From assembly GCA_946886865.1 (NCBI GenBank), contig CAMPJI010000003.1, forward strand, positions 1 through 64,000: 64,000 nt of DNA, read 5' to 3'. The DNA comes from an uncultured Lysobacterales bacterium. GTDB taxonomy: Bacteria; Pseudomonadota; Gammaproteobacteria; Xanthomonadales; Xanthomonadaceae. The notes beneath the pieces are model-generated. The model searched no databases. It was not told the origin of the DNA and was given only the letters and a program-made list of their open reading frames with translations. Positions within the stretch are counted from its first letter, which is position 1, and each line of letters opens with the position of its first letter. Shown piece by piece: positions 9,275 through 18,356 of the stretch. Position numbers and translations under genes: made by a program.

Positions 9275-11013
9275 GGGGCGCGTGCCTCCACGTCATGAAG
9301 TGGATCCCGTTCACCGGGGTGGGGTGGGGCACGCCGCTGCGGGGCGGCACCGGGGCAGTGGCCGCTCCAGGCCGTGCCAGGGACCAGGTGCCACTCGCGT
9401 CGGTTGGCCGTGCCGATCGCGACGGTGCGGCCACGATCCAGGCACGGGCGCAGGGCGGACGCCGGTACCAGCAGCCATCGATGCGAAGGAGCGCCTTCAA
9501 GCCAGCGTCCGGCATCATTCCACTGCGCGTCCACGGGACGCTCGAAGCCGAAGTCGCGCACCGGACGGTCGGCCTGCAGCATCAGCTGCTCCGTCCACGC
9601 CACGAAGCCCAGCTGGGCGTCTGGACCGAGGTGCGTGCCCACGGCCTGCATCAGCCGGCGACCCGAACTGCTGGCATCCAGCGCGGGCGTCAGTCCCACG
9701 CCGTACCCCGCCAGCAGGATCGCCGTCGACAACACCGTCGCGAGCGCCGGCCTGTGGCGCGCAAACACGGCGGCCGCCGCGCCCACCCCCGCGCCCATGC
9801 CCAGTAGCCATGCAAACAGACGCGTCCGGTCGCTCGCACTGAGGGACCGTTCCTGCTCCAGGATGCTGGCCAGTCCCTGCACGTCCACCAGACCACCTGC
9901 GCCGATCACCACCAGCCCGAGCGCAAGCAGGATCATGTAGCCAGCCAACGCTTTTCTTGGTCCTGGCTGGCGCATCAGGCCGCGCAGCAAGGGCGCCGCT
10001 GCCAGGCAGAAGGCCGGCAGAGCCGGCAGGATGTAGACCTCCCGCTTGCCCGGCGACAGAGAGAAAAACAGCAGCACCAGCAGCCCCCACCCCAGCAGAA
10101 GCCACTGTCGCGGTTCGCGGCGTCGCAACCTCCGCCACCATGCGGGCAGGAGCCACGGCGCCAGGATCACCCCTGGCAGCCAAAGGGTGCCGATCACCTG
10201 CAGGAAGTACCAGGGCGGTTGCTGGTGGTGCCAGGGGTTCGTGTAACGCGTGCCTGTCTGGCGGAACAGCAGGTCTTCCACGTAGCCGTGAACTGCGGCG
10301 TCCTGCGAGCCCAGGGCCATCCAGAGCATCGGCGCCAGCCATATCGACGCACCGGCGATGAACCCCGCCGCCACCCACATGCCTGCAACGGGACCGGTGC
10401 CGCGCAGCCGGGCGGGGAGGGCACGCCAAGGCACGAACAGCAGCAAGGGGAGGAACCCCACGCCCTTCGTCACCGTGCCGATGCCTGCCGCCAGGCCGCC
10501 CAACGCCGCCAGGCTACGGTCACGCCGCACCAGCAGATGACGCGCGAAGGCCCAGAGCGCCAGCGTCGTAAACAGCAACAGCACGATGTCGATCTGGGCG
10601 CGCTTGGCCTGCAGGCCGAACTGCAACGTGGCGAACAGGGCGGCCACGGCATACATCGCGATGCGCGGGTTCCATAGCCGACGCGCAAGGTCCCACGTCA
10701 GCCATAGCGTGCCGAGTGACGCCAAGAGGGAAGGGAGCAGGAATGCAATCCGCCAGTCCCGCGTCAGTAGGAAGCTCGACGCCTGCAGCCACATGAACAC
10801 CGGCGGCTTGTGGGAGTACAGCTCAGAGCCGCGGTGCGGAAAGAGCCAGTGGCCGTTTTCCACCATGTCCTTGGCCGCCAGGACAAACCGCGGCTCGTCC
10901 GGCGGCGCCGGGTCGCGCATGCCGATTCCCGCAGCCAGAGCCGCGACCATGAGGAGCATCAAGCCCACGCGGTCGAAGTGATTGCTGCGGTAGGCGCTGC
11001 GCGGCGCATTCAT
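9271..11013 (-). CDS. ArnT-like glycosyltransferase family 39 membrane protein
   Basis: An integral membrane glycosyltransferase of about 580 residues in the PMT/ArnT superfamily. The first periplasmic loop carries the catalytic acidic motif DPAPPDEPRF. SHKPPVFMW follows, then about a dozen hydrophobic helices. Such enzymes move a sugar from an undecaprenyl-phosphate carrier onto lipid A, glycans or proteins at the outer face of the inner membrane. I favour the ATG at 11013; a GTG at 11085 in frame would add 24 residues but lies in the divergent promoter region. The GT2 gene on the other strand probably makes the polyprenyl-phosphate sugar donor (context inference). Confidence 0.87.
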   Translation of the reverse strand: MNAPRSAYRSNHFDRVGLMLLMVAALAAGIGMRDPAPPDEPRFVLAAKDMVENGHWLFPHRGSELYSHKPPVFMWLQASSFLLTRDWRIAFLLPSLLASLGTLWLTWDLARRLWNPRIAMYAVAALFATLQFGLQAKRAQIDIVLLLFTTLALWAFARHLLVRRDRSLAALGGLAAGIGTVTKGVGFLPLLLFVPWRALPARLRGTGPVAGMWVAAGFIAGASIWLAPMLWMALGSQDAAVHGYVEDLLFRQTGTRYTNPWHHQQPPWYFLQVIGTLWLPGVILAPWLLPAWWRRLRRREPRQWLLLGWGLLVLLFFSLSPGKREVYILPALPAFCLAAAPLLRGLMRQPGPRKALAGYMILLALGLVVIGAGGLVDVQGLASILEQERSLSASDRTRLFAWLLGMGAGVGAAAAVFARHRPALATVLSTAILLAGYGVGLTPALDASSSGRRLMQAVGTHLGPDAQLGFVAWTEQLMLQADRPVRDFGFERPVDAQWNDAGRWLEGAPSHRWLLVPASALRPCLDRGRTVAIGTANRREWHLVPGTAWSGHCPGAAPQRRAPPHPGERDPLHDVEARAP

Positions 11014-11173
11014 GCGGCAAGTGTTGAGCGGCCCGCCGGGAGAACCATTGACAAATATCAAGGCGTTGGGCGCATCCGCCTCCACACTTGCCCCGCTGCT
11101 TGCCCATCAAGCGGCGATGCAAACCTGCCCGGTGCCGCCGCATTTCCTGCCGTCCGCCAATGAGCCTGCAGAC

Positions 11174-11962
11174 ATGCCACACGCTGCCAACCCGTCCGTT
11201 CCCGCTCTGTCCGTCGTGATTCCCGTCTATGACGAAGCGGACTCCATCCGGCACCTTCTGGACGAGGTTGTCAGCACGCTTCGACCGCTGATCGCAATGG
11301 AAATCATCGTGGTCGACGACGCGAGCCGGGACGGAACCGCCGCGGTACTGGCGGCAGCCGTAGGTGAGATGCCCGAGCTGACGGTGGCGACCCACGTCCG
11401 CAACCAGGGGCAGAGCGCAGCGATCGTGACGGGCGTGTCCATCGCTCGCGCCGCGTGGGTTGCCACCCTGGACGGTGACGGCCAGAACGACCCCGCCGAC
11501 CTACCACGGCTCATGGCCGAACGGGCGCGCTTGCCGCCGGATTGCAGGCTGGTGGCGGGATGGCGGCAAGAGCGGCGAGACACCTGGAGCAAGCGCGTTG
11601 GGTCACGGATTGCCAACGCCGTGCGCAGGCGGCTGCTGAATGACAGCACGCCCGACACCGGGTGCGGCACAAAGTTGTTCGAACGTGATGCGTTCCTGGC
11701 GCTTCCGCGCTTTCGCCACATGCACCGGTTTCTTCCGGCGCTGTTCCAGCGGGACGGGTGGCGCACGGTCAGTGTCCCCGTGGGGCATCGCCCCAGGACG
11801 GCGGGGGCGTCCAAGTACTCCAACCTGCAGCGGCTTTGGGTCGGTCTGTTCGACCTGGCCGGTGTCGCCTGGCTACGGCGCAGGCCCGGCCCGATCGGCG
11901 AAGTACGCGTTGCCAGGCCGGCTTGGGCCATCGCGGCGCGCAACGAGGAGGCCATGCAATGA
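11174..11962 (+). CDS. Glycosyltransferase family 2 (dolichol-phosphate mannosyltransferase-like)
   Basis: A 262-residue GT-A fold enzyme. The N-terminal SVVIPVYDEADSI, the VVDDASRDGT nucleotide-sugar site and the metal-binding DGDGQNDP are all characteristic of polyprenyl-phosphate sugar synthases such as DPM1/ArnC. TGCGTKLF and GASKYS further downstream also match. It probably loads a sugar onto undecaprenyl phosphate for the divergently encoded GT39. I start at the ATG at 11174, just before the conserved fold; an ATG at 11117 is possible. Its stop overlaps the LAB_N gene start by 4 bp (ATGA). Confidence 0.9.
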   Translation: MPHAANPSVPALSVVIPVYDEADSIRHLLDEVVSTLRPLIAMEIIVVDDASRDGTAAVLAAAVGEMPELTVATHVRNQGQSAAIVTGVSIARAAWVATLDGDGQNDPADLPRLMAERARLPPDCRLVAGWRQERRDTWSKRVGSRIANAVRRRLLNDSTPDTGCGTKLFERDAFLALPRFRHMHRFLPALFQRDGWRTVSVPVGHRPRTAGASKYSNLQRLWVGLFDLAGVAWLRRRPGPIGEVRVARPAWAIAARNEEAMQ

Positions 11963-12171
11963 ACGACACCTGGGCCTGGATCATCATCGGGTTTGCAGGT
12001 CAGGCGCTGTTTTCAACGCGTTTCGTCCTGCAGTGGATCGCATCCGAACGGGCCCGACGATCCATAGTGCCAAAGGCCTTCTGGTACTTCAGCCTCGCGG
12101 GAAGTGCGGTGCTGCTCAGCTACGCGATCCATCGGCAGGACCCGGTGTTCATCGTCGGCCAGGCAGCAGGG
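11959..12171 (+). pseudogene. LAB_N-domain membrane protein, 5' part, split by transposon
   Basis: The first 71 codons of a LAB_N (lipid A biosynthesis N-terminal, PF07578-like) membrane protein, beginning MNDTWAWIIIGFAGQALFS. The open frame continues 12 residues into transposon DNA and stops at 12210, which gives an 83-residue hybrid lacking the C-terminal helix. The missing part (LFIYLRNLSLIARET..., 29 residues) resumes in frame at 37748. The original gene therefore encoded about 100 residues and was coupled to the GT2 gene by an ATGA overlap. LAB_N proteins commonly accompany such GT2/GT39 pairs and have two or three helices. Their biochemical role is not established. Confidence 0.93.
12167..12171. 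repeat. Left target-site duplication CAGGG
   Basis: CAGGG directly precedes the left transposon end. The same five bases follow the right end at 37746-37750, and the adjoining bases differ on both sides, so the duplication is exactly 5 bp. Confidence 0.93.
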
Positions 12172-12350
12172 TGGGTAGCGCACTTTCGAGCGCCCACAGT
12201 AACTGATTGATTTATCTACCCTTGTGAATGCCTATGCACACCTTTTTCTGCGCTCGTTGCCGCGGTGTCGGGGGCACTCTTTTGCTGGCTACGCACAGTG
12301 ATGGGGCCACTTCTCAAGCCCCAGCGAGGTCGGATGTGCACTAATCCCGG
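12172..12350. repeat. Transposon left end with terminal repeat and putative TnsB sites
   Basis: The end begins TGGGTAGCGCACTTTCGAG. Within 180 bp there are CGCACTTTCGAG (12179-12190), GGGGCACTCTTTTGC (12271-12285) and TGTGCACTAATCCCGG (12335-12350). All resemble the right-end motif TGTGCACTTTTCCGA, which suggests spaced transposase-binding sites as in Tn7. The tniQ stop lies at 12371, so this region is non-coding. Confidence 0.75.
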
Positions 12351-12370
12351 CGCACCAGACTCGACGGGGC

Positions 12371-13891
12371 TCATTTCCGCCGGCGCCTCCCATAGCGCTC
12401 CCGGCGCTCATTTGCCTGATCCGCGGCCTCCAGCACTGCCGCTTCGCCACGGCCGGCGCACGACAAAGGCACCCAAGCAATGCGGACGGTGGTTAACCGG
12501 CCGCTTTCCCGGCGCACCACAGCCCAGGGCTGCCGCAACCGCGGGCTCAAGCGCGGCAGGATGGAGAGCTCCGGCACGTGTGCCGCGAGTGTTGCCCGAA
12601 GCCCCTCTGCATACCCCCGCGCCAAGACCTGCCCGCAGCTGCGCATGAGCAGGTCGAATTCTTCATGGTTCGCTTGAGCATGGAAGTCAAAGAGGTTTCG
12701 CCCCACCAGTGCGGCGTCCATCAGCCCGGCCGCCAATCGGTAAGTGCAGGGATGAACGCACAGCAGGTTGAGGAACTGTCGGCCGCCTATGTAGGCGGGC
12801 GGCAACATTGACACCTTGGCCGAGAACCGGCGACTGGCCGGGTCGAACGATGCGGGAGCCTCGACACCCATCCCGGCCAGGAACAGGCTCATTTCCTGAT
12901 CGGTCAACGATTTCGCCGGAAGGCGTAGCGCGAGATTAGCCGCGACAGCCGACATCATCGGCGCGAGCCTCTTGGGTGTGGTCAGGAATCCCGGCCGGTC
13001 GCGCCGGACTTGCTCAAGTTCGAGCAGGCCATCGCGATCGGGGAGCGGGGCGCGCTCCGAAGCCTTCAAGGTTCGAACGTGCACCATTGGCAAAGTGGGG
13101 GGCTGGACACAAGGCGCACCTAAGCGAATTCGGGCAACCGGGCGCACGCGCCGGCGCCAGTGCCCGGGTAGCTCAACCAGCGTCTCCAGTGCATGCCTTG
13201 GATTGCCCGCGAGTTCCGGGAGGACCAACGTACAACGCGCGCGTTCCCCGGCGGCCCAATGCAAGTAATTGTCGGTGAAAAGCTTGGCGCCGTCGGGCGC
13301 GGTCGCTCTCAGAATCAGCTCAGTGTCCAGTGGGCTCTGGCTACAAACGCATTGCAAGTTCGCACCGGCCACCCAGTCCGCCTTTACCGCGACCGGCAGG
13401 CCGCAGTGCTTGCAGTCGTCCCTTAGTGCGACGTCATGCCAGGCACAGCGGTGGATCCAAGGCAGCTGGTGCAAAAGGGTGTGGTAACCCACGAGCAGGC
13501 ATTCCGGGCAGTACCGGAAGGTCCAGTCGGCCGCTAGCAGCGAGGAGGGTGCCTTGAAAGGGAACCAAGTTGACACGTTCCACTGCGCGGGCACTTCCGG
13601 CAGCCGAAGCGATCGGGCGACTGCGATCTGCCGGGCCTCAGAGAAGGTCATCACGGCCGAGAGGTCGTCGGCCCGACGGACCCGAATGCCCAGTAGGCTG
13701 AAGAGTTCTCTGGGTGCCAGATGATTAAGTCGGACGATCTTCGCGAGCGTACCGAAGGCCGAGGCGGCCGGAGTATCGGACTGATCGTTACCAGCGAACG
13801 GGGAGGTCAGCACCTCGGCGCAGGGCGAGAGTTCACCACGCGGGCGGGTACCGCGGAGCTCGATATAGGCACCGGGGATCACGACGCTCAT
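12371..13891 (-). CDS. tniQ: TniQ/TnsD-family target-selection protein
   Basis: A 506-residue TniQ-domain protein, the size of Tn7 TnsD rather than of short TniQ proteins. The N-terminal half holds the family zinc cluster: Cys128 and Cys131 in YCPEC, Cys149 and His152 in RCAWH, and Cys160 and Cys163 in CKHC. In Tn7-like elements this subunit recognises the attachment DNA and recruits TnsC, so it is the likely reader of the LAB_N gene sequence (inference). It is the last gene of the transposition operon. Its ATG at 13891 overlaps the tnsC stop by 4 bp. The C-terminal half shows no motif that I recognise and may hold the sequence-specific DNA-binding part. Confidence 0.9.
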   Translation of the reverse strand: MSVVIPGAYIELRGTRPRGELSPCAEVLTSPFAGNDQSDTPAASAFGTLAKIVRLNHLAPRELFSLLGIRVRRADDLSAVMTFSEARQIAVARSLRLPEVPAQWNVSTWFPFKAPSSLLAADWTFRYCPECLLVGYHTLLHQLPWIHRCAWHDVALRDDCKHCGLPVAVKADWVAGANLQCVCSQSPLDTELILRATAPDGAKLFTDNYLHWAAGERARCTLVLPELAGNPRHALETLVELPGHWRRRVRPVARIRLGAPCVQPPTLPMVHVRTLKASERAPLPDRDGLLELEQVRRDRPGFLTTPKRLAPMMSAVAANLALRLPAKSLTDQEMSLFLAGMGVEAPASFDPASRRFSAKVSMLPPAYIGGRQFLNLLCVHPCTYRLAAGLMDAALVGRNLFDFHAQANHEEFDLLMRSCGQVLARGYAEGLRATLAAHVPELSILPRLSPRLRQPWAVVRRESGRLTTVRIAWVPLSCAGRGEAAVLEAADQANERRERYGRRRRK

Positions 13892-14877
13892 GCCGGGACC
13901 CCTTCGTAGCCCGGCTCGATCTCCAAGTACCCGACCCGAAACAGCACCTCGCGCACCTGTGCTTCGCTGAGCTCGAGGAAATCCTCGTCCTCCATAGCGA
14001 TGCGCACCAGCGCCGTGTACACGAACTTCTCGAAGGTCAGCATGGGCCAGCTGGTGGCCTCCGGCAGCCCCGCTTCAGCGCGGACCTCGTTCACGACCTT
14101 GCGGATCATGTCGATTTGGCCGCCCAGCCGCCATCCGTTGGCCCAGGCCTTGGGCGCGCAGTGCTGAGTGAATGTGATTCCGGAACCTTCCGGCCACGTG
14201 AGCTCCTTGTCGTACTCCAAGAACGCCAGGGCCACGTCCGACATCGTCTGGTGCGGCCGATCTGCCGGCGGGACATCCCAGAGCAGTCCCGTGTAGTGGT
14301 GCGAGTTAATGAAGTAGCGACCGAAGATGTGGCGGGGTGGGCGAGCGTCGGTGTCGCCGCGGCCCAGCCGTCCAGAGTCGCTCTGGTTGATGAAGAGGTA
14401 GAACAAGCGCGTCGTCTTTTCGAGCTCGTTGCCAATCGACATCGCGTGCTCGTACTCCTCCGAGGTGAAGCGGTTGGCCTCGTTGAAGACCAGGCCGATC
14501 ATGTCGAGGCCGCGCTTGACGCGCTGCTCATTGAGCGTGCTCACCACACGGGCGAGCAACATATTGCTGCTCGCACTTGCGGCGACCGACTGCCCCATCT
14601 GCGTGAGCAGGGATGTCATGAAGTAGCCCTCGGTGGGCTTTTGCGGCTTGCTGTACGTAAATTCCGACATGTACATCGAGAATGGTCGCCAAGTAAGGGT
14701 CTGGATGAGCTGGCGCGCTCCGTAGGTCTTGCCCACGCGACCGTGACCCTCGACCCAGAGGGCGTCGCAGCCCATTTCGATGCTGGCTCGGGTGGCTCCG
14801 GCGAGGCGCTCGCCGGGACGGGTCAAGATCAAGGGCCGCTTGTAGCCAAGCATCGGAAACATTTCAGACGTCGCCAT
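13888..14877 (-). CDS. tnsC: TnsC/TniB-like AAA+ transposition regulator
   Basis: A 329-residue ATPase. Walker A is GHGRVGKT (44-51). The Walker B strand ends GLVFNEANRF (129-138), so the usual DE pair reads NE (Asn132-Glu133). TnsC-type proteins form ATP-dependent filaments on target DNA and connect the TniQ/TnsD protein with the transposase. The size resembles the short TnsC/TniB class rather than Tn7 TnsC (555 residues). The gene follows tnsB after 54 bp and overlaps tniQ by 4 bp. The Asn at Walker B may change hydrolysis but leaves the catalytic Glu in place. Confidence 0.87.
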   Translation of the reverse strand: MATSEMFPMLGYKRPLILTRPGERLAGATRASIEMGCDALWVEGHGRVGKTYGARQLIQTLTWRPFSMYMSEFTYSKPQKPTEGYFMTSLLTQMGQSVAASASSNMLLARVVSTLNEQRVKRGLDMIGLVFNEANRFTSEEYEHAMSIGNELEKTTRLFYLFINQSDSGRLGRGDTDARPPRHIFGRYFINSHHYTGLLWDVPPADRPHQTMSDVALAFLEYDKELTWPEGSGITFTQHCAPKAWANGWRLGGQIDMIRKVVNEVRAEAGLPEATSWPMLTFEKFVYTALVRIAMEDEDFLELSEAQVREVLFRVGYLEIEPGYEGVPA

Positions 14878-14931
14878 TGCAGAGGACTCCGTGCGGACAA
14901 AGGGCCGCAGTTGAAACAGGGAAGTGGTCGA

Positions 14932-16776
14932 TCAGCGGCGACGCAGGGAGACGGTGCCGCCACGCGGAGCGAAGCCCTCGAGCGTGCGGGCTGCGCCACT
15001 GCGGGCCGGGTCAGGAGCCTTGGCCTTGGGAATGCGCCCCGACGCAACGTCGTCAGCCGCCCAGCGCAAGTGCCGGGCGGCATCGCGGACCTCGGCGTGG
15101 AACGCGTCGATCAGGTCCCCGATGCCATTCCACCGCTGCCCACGGGTCTTGCGCCATCGATGTGCTCGCCGCCGCTCATCAAGCGAATGCGGGGTGAGCG
15201 CGTATGGCGGTAGCGTCTTGAGCTCCAGGTACGGCTGTCCGGTCGCGTCGAGCAACTGCAGGAAACGCGCGTCTTCGGCGATGTAGCCGTTGAACGTCTC
15301 ACCGACCAAATCCGGGCGCGTGCTGAGCTTCTCGCTCCGGTACGTCCCGTAGCCAAAGTTGACGTGGGGCAGCTCGCCATGCCCGCCGCGGATCGTTACG
15401 CGGACTCGAAAGCGCCCGAGGTCCCGCACGTCTTCCGGCGTCCGGCTAGAGCGAAGTGGCATGCCGCCGTTGGCCAGGTACGCTTCGATCACCTCGCGTG
15501 GGCTTCGACCCTGCAGTCCCTCATGAGCGGTGACGTTGTAGGTTGAGAACACGATGTCGAGCATGTCCTCCAAGAGGTGCAGGAAGATGGGATGCGTCTT
15601 GCTGTTTTGCGCCGACACCCGCTGCTCCTCACGCACTTTGGTTTCCGGCTCGAAGCCTCCGGCCAAGTAGCGCAGGACCTGCACTTCGATCGATTTGAAG
15701 AACGCCTCGATGTGCGGCCGGGTCTCGGGGATCCCGGCGTGGCCGAAGCGGTAGATCCCCAGACGGACCTGCGCAAGCGCCCGCTTGGCGTGCTTGGCCA
15801 AATGGCTGCTGTAATTGTCCACTGAGATGCGAAGGCCACGCGGTGGCGGGCCGTCGATCGCGCTAGGCATCCACGCATTGGGTAAGTACTGCATCCGCCG
15901 CCCGGTCATGTCCTTCGGGTGCCAGGGCATCAGGGCACGCTTGATGGTGCGCAGGAAGTCGAACTGCGAGTAAGCCTCGTCGACGATCACCGTCCAGCCC
16001 ATGCAAGCCCGCGATGACACGTCAATTTCGGCCAGCAGCATCAGTCCGGACACCCGCGTCAAGCGGTGCGTCCCGTCCGAGAGCGGGATCGCGCACCACT
16101 GTTCCTTGAGGTCGATGTAGTGACCGTCGACCTGAACCTCGTCGAACGGTTCCGGCGTGGAGAGCTCTGCCCACTTCGTCAGCGTCGGCTCGACGGCGAA
16201 TTTCATCGCGAGCTCGGCGGTGCGGGAGCGCAAGCGATCGATGAAGGTGGCCAAGGCGCGTCGACCGCCGTCGCGGGTGTTTCGCGGGTAGTCGTCCACG
16301 CCGCGGCCGGCGCGGTCGAGGATGCGGTTCACCTCGCCGCAGAGACGATCGAACGCGGGACTGGTCTGGCGGCGGGAGGGGAGGGCGCCCTTGAACTTGA
16401 CCATCGCGGCCTTGAGGTCGGGGAGCGACTCTACTAGGCGCGTCATGCCATAGGCATGCTTGAGAACGGGTGCGTCTTTCTGGCGCGGTTTGGGGTCAAC
16501 GAGGCGTACCTGTGGCAGGCACACGGCAAAGCCGTGCACGCCGCCGCCAGGCGCCGGCTCGTTAGCGAGCTCAAGCATGCGCTTGCAGGTCTTGCGATGG
16601 ATCCCGTAGAGCGTGGCGACGCGCTTGATCGGCTCGCCCTCGATCAGGGCGACGAGCGCTACGGCGCGGTTGTCGATGGCCTTGCGCACCGCGTCGTCCA
16701 GGTCGGTCATCGCCGCGGTGTCCGGCCGAGGCAGCGCGAGAAGCCGTGCGACATCCTCTTCGGTGAGGCCGGTCAT
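14932..16776 (-). CDS. tnsB: TnsB-like DDE transposase
   Basis: A 614-residue transposase of the TnsB/TniA/Mu family. An N-terminal HTH-like segment ([25 protein letters not shown], about 44-68) probably binds the end repeats. The retroviral-integrase-type catalytic core shows Asp217 (VQVDGHYID), Asp320 (ISVDNYSSH) and Glu357 (PHIEAFFKS). A Mu-type beta-barrel follows, and an Arg/Ala-rich tail near the C-terminus probably contacts TnsC. It cuts the 3' ends and joins them to the target with 5-bp stagger. The ATG at 16776 has GGAGA upstream and overlaps the tnsA stop by 4 bp. The open frame extends further upstream, but only through tnsA. Confidence 0.93.
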   Translation of the reverse strand: MTGLTEEDVARLLALPRPDTAAMTDLDDAVRKAIDNRAVALVALIEGEPIKRVATLYGIHRKTCKRMLELANEPAPGGGVHGFAVCLPQVRLVDPKPRQKDAPVLKHAYGMTRLVESLPDLKAAMVKFKGALPSRRQTSPAFDRLCGEVNRILDRAGRGVDDYPRNTRDGGRRALATFIDRLRSRTAELAMKFAVEPTLTKWAELSTPEPFDEVQVDGHYIDLKEQWCAIPLSDGTHRLTRVSGLMLLAEIDVSSRACMGWTVIVDEAYSQFDFLRTIKRALMPWHPKDMTGRRMQYLPNAWMPSAIDGPPPRGLRISVDNYSSHLAKHAKRALAQVRLGIYRFGHAGIPETRPHIEAFFKSIEVQVLRYLAGGFEPETKVREEQRVSAQNSKTHPIFLHLLEDMLDIVFSTYNVTAHEGLQGRSPREVIEAYLANGGMPLRSSRTPEDVRDLGRFRVRVTIRGGHGELPHVNFGYGTYRSEKLSTRPDLVGETFNGYIAEDARFLQLLDATGQPYLELKTLPPYALTPHSLDERRRAHRWRKTRGQRWNGIGDLIDAFHAEVRDAARHLRWAADDVASGRIPKAKAPDPARSGAARTLEGFAPRGGTVSLRRR

Positions 16777-17534
16777 GCCGGGGATCTCCGCGACACGAGC
16801 GTGTTGCGTCCAAGGCGCACGGCGCGATCGAAATCCACGAGCCCCAAGCAGATCAGCTCGCAAATGACGGCCTGCACGTCGCACGGGTGGAAGGGTGCGA
16901 GCGCTGCTTCAATCTGTTCGATGCGCGCGCGCTCGACCTGGCTCAGGTGATCCAAGATCCGACTGCGCAGCGCCAAGCGGTTGCCCAGGCCCTGGGCGAC
17001 CTGGGCGAACCCCAGCAGGCGCATGTTTTGGCTGACTTCGCCGCCCGCTTGGCGTACGTCCTGCTCGGTTACGAAACGAAGGCGCACGTTCTGCTCGCCA
17101 GCAGCCGCCTCAAGTCGCTCGGCTTCGCGCGGGCGCAACGTTCCACCGTGGCCCTGCACGCAGGCACCGTCGGCGACTATCAGCAGGAACTCCACAAAGC
17201 CGGTCGCGTACTGGACCCAAAAGTCGAGCTCGACCTGGTTGTTGCCGGTCTTGAGCATGCGCGGACGCTCGGTGTAGGCCTGCACGCTTGGATCGGTCTC
17301 AAGCGCCAGTGCCACCGCGATGGGGGCAAGCCCGTCGACCTCGACGACGCGGCCTTCCTTGATCGACTGGTAACCATAGATGTCGCGATTTTCAAACTCG
17401 CGACGCTTGTAGATGCGCGGTTCAAAAGGCCGCTCAACCGATACATGGAGCGACGCGTCAGCGTCGAGAAACGGGCGCAACGGTCCGGACGGTGCGGTCA
17501 TGCCGCTGCGGCCGGGTGCGGAAATGAGGATCAT
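16773..17534 (-). CDS. tnsA: TnsA-like endonuclease subunit, catalytic Lys apparently missing
   Basis: A 253-residue protein in the tnsA position. TnsA cuts the 5' transposon ends so that the element moves by cut-and-paste. The fold is recognisable from [30 protein letters not shown], the VELDFWVQY strand (Asp104) and the later [12 protein letters not shown] canonical TnsA has an ExK motif on the strand after that Asp; here the segment reads FLLIVADGA with no Lys. Cleavage activity is thus doubtful. The ATG at 17534 is preceded by AGGAG at ideal spacing, which fixes the start over a longer frame. It is the first gene of the operon. Confidence 0.75.
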   Translation of the reverse strand: MILISAPGRSGMTAPSGPLRPFLDADASLHVSVERPFEPRIYKRREFENRDIYGYQSIKEGRVVEVDGLAPIAVALALETDPSVQAYTERPRMLKTGNNQVELDFWVQYATGFVEFLLIVADGACVQGHGGTLRPREAERLEAAAGEQNVRLRFVTEQDVRQAGGEVSQNMRLLGFAQVAQGLGNRLALRSRILDHLSQVERARIEQIEAALAPFHPCDVQAVICELICLGLVDFDRAVRLGRNTLVSRRSPA

Positions 17535-17965
17535 GAGAGCTCCTGCGACGACGACCGCACGGTCGCCATCGGGCATGGGTGGTGGCCCGAAGCGTGAGCA
17601 CGCATCGGGTCGATAGATAAGGCAGTGGAGGCACGCACGTGCGGCCCGTCCGCTATGCGGGTTGGGCGGGGGCGGGCGTGCAGAGCGTGAGCGCGTCGTC
17701 AGCTCGGCGCGGTAGGGATGCGGGTGTGCATCAGGAGGCTCCCGGTAGATGCCTGAATTTTTTCAGGCAGCAGTTGACGGTGACCCCAAATTCGAAGAAG
17801 CTGAGCGCTGCGACACGTCTCATGCTGTCTCGCGGGCCCCTCCTACGGGGCCCGCCTTCGTTTCCGGGACCGGAAATGTGTTTCAGGCGGGCGAGTGGAA
17901 TCGTCTGGGCGGGTTACCCTCCGGTCGGCGGTAGTGGTGTCAGTCGAAAGTTGCGAACGGCGGCA
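17535..17965. other. 431-bp non-coding stretch with two hairpins upstream of the transposition operon
   Basis: No convincing gene is seen. It holds the presumed promoter of tnsA on the minus strand. On the plus strand there is AGGAGG at 17733-17738, an ATG at 17749 opening a 61-codon frame, a hairpin GCCTGAA-TTTT-TTCAGGC (17751-17768), a TTGACG box at about 17774 and a strong terminator-like stem at 17832-17855. The short frame runs through the terminator, so I read this as a leader or small RNA region rather than a protein gene. Confidence 0.5.
17832..17863 (+). terminator. Rho-independent terminator-like hairpin
   Basis: A perfect 9-bp stem GCGGGCCCC / GGGGCCCGC with loop TCCTAC is followed by CTTCGTTT on the plus strand. 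It would end a short plus-strand transcript starting inside 17535-17830. No gene is clearly served by it. Confidence 0.6.
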
Positions 17966-18295
17966 TCAGGGCGCCACGCCTTGGTCGCTTCCGGACGCGT
18001 GAGGCGTGTCCTCATCCTGCACGGCCGTGGTCGCGGATGCCTCTCCGCACCCCGCCAGCCATTGCGCGACCTCGAACGTGCGGGCGTATCGGCCGCGCCG
18101 ACCGGCTAGGGTGAAGGCCTCCACGGGCACCTGGCCGCGCTGGACTCCCATCTGGAACGCCCGCTGCGTGCGGTAGCCCAGGCATCGTGCGAGTGCGTTT
18201 CCCCCGATCAGTTCGCCATGCTCCTCAAGAAGCCGCTGGGTGAGGGTCTGTGTTTGCTCGGGGGTCAGGGGCACGGGTAGTTCGCTTCGCTGCAC
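17966..18295 (-). CDS. Small HTH-type DNA-binding protein
   Basis: A protein of about 109 residues. The core LIGGNALARCLGYRTQRAFQMGVQRGQVPVEAFTLAGRRGRYARTFEVAQWLA looks like a winged or MerR/AlpA-like HTH in which a first helix and a recognition helix (RTQRAFQMGVQRG) precede a small wing. It is probably a transcriptional regulator of element genes. No ATG lies close to the fold. In-frame GTG codons at 18295 and 18274 are the likely starts, and the long upstream frame overlaps the plus-strand gene and is probably not translated. The head-to-head start region with the 348-residue gene suggests shared control. Confidence 0.6.
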   Translation of the reverse strand: MQRSELPVPLTPEQTQTLTQRLLEEHGELIGGNALARCLGYRTQRAFQMGVQRGQVPVEAFTLAGRRGRYARTFEVAQWLAGCGEASATTAVQDEDTPHASGSDQGVAP

Positions 18296-18356
18296 TGGAC
18301 GGCGCCCATGGCAGCATGAAATCCTCGCTCCGGCATGCCAAGAAAGCTCAGTAAAA

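Noticed and set aside
12172..12210. The 83-residue hybrid LAB_N protein as a functional gene
   Set aside because: The last 12 residues come from the transposon end and the final membrane helix is lost. It may be translated but is unlikely to work.
17749..17934. 61-codon frame with AGGAGG upstream
   Set aside because: The frame runs straight through a strong terminator stem and its protein has no features, so I treat the site as a leader or small RNA region.
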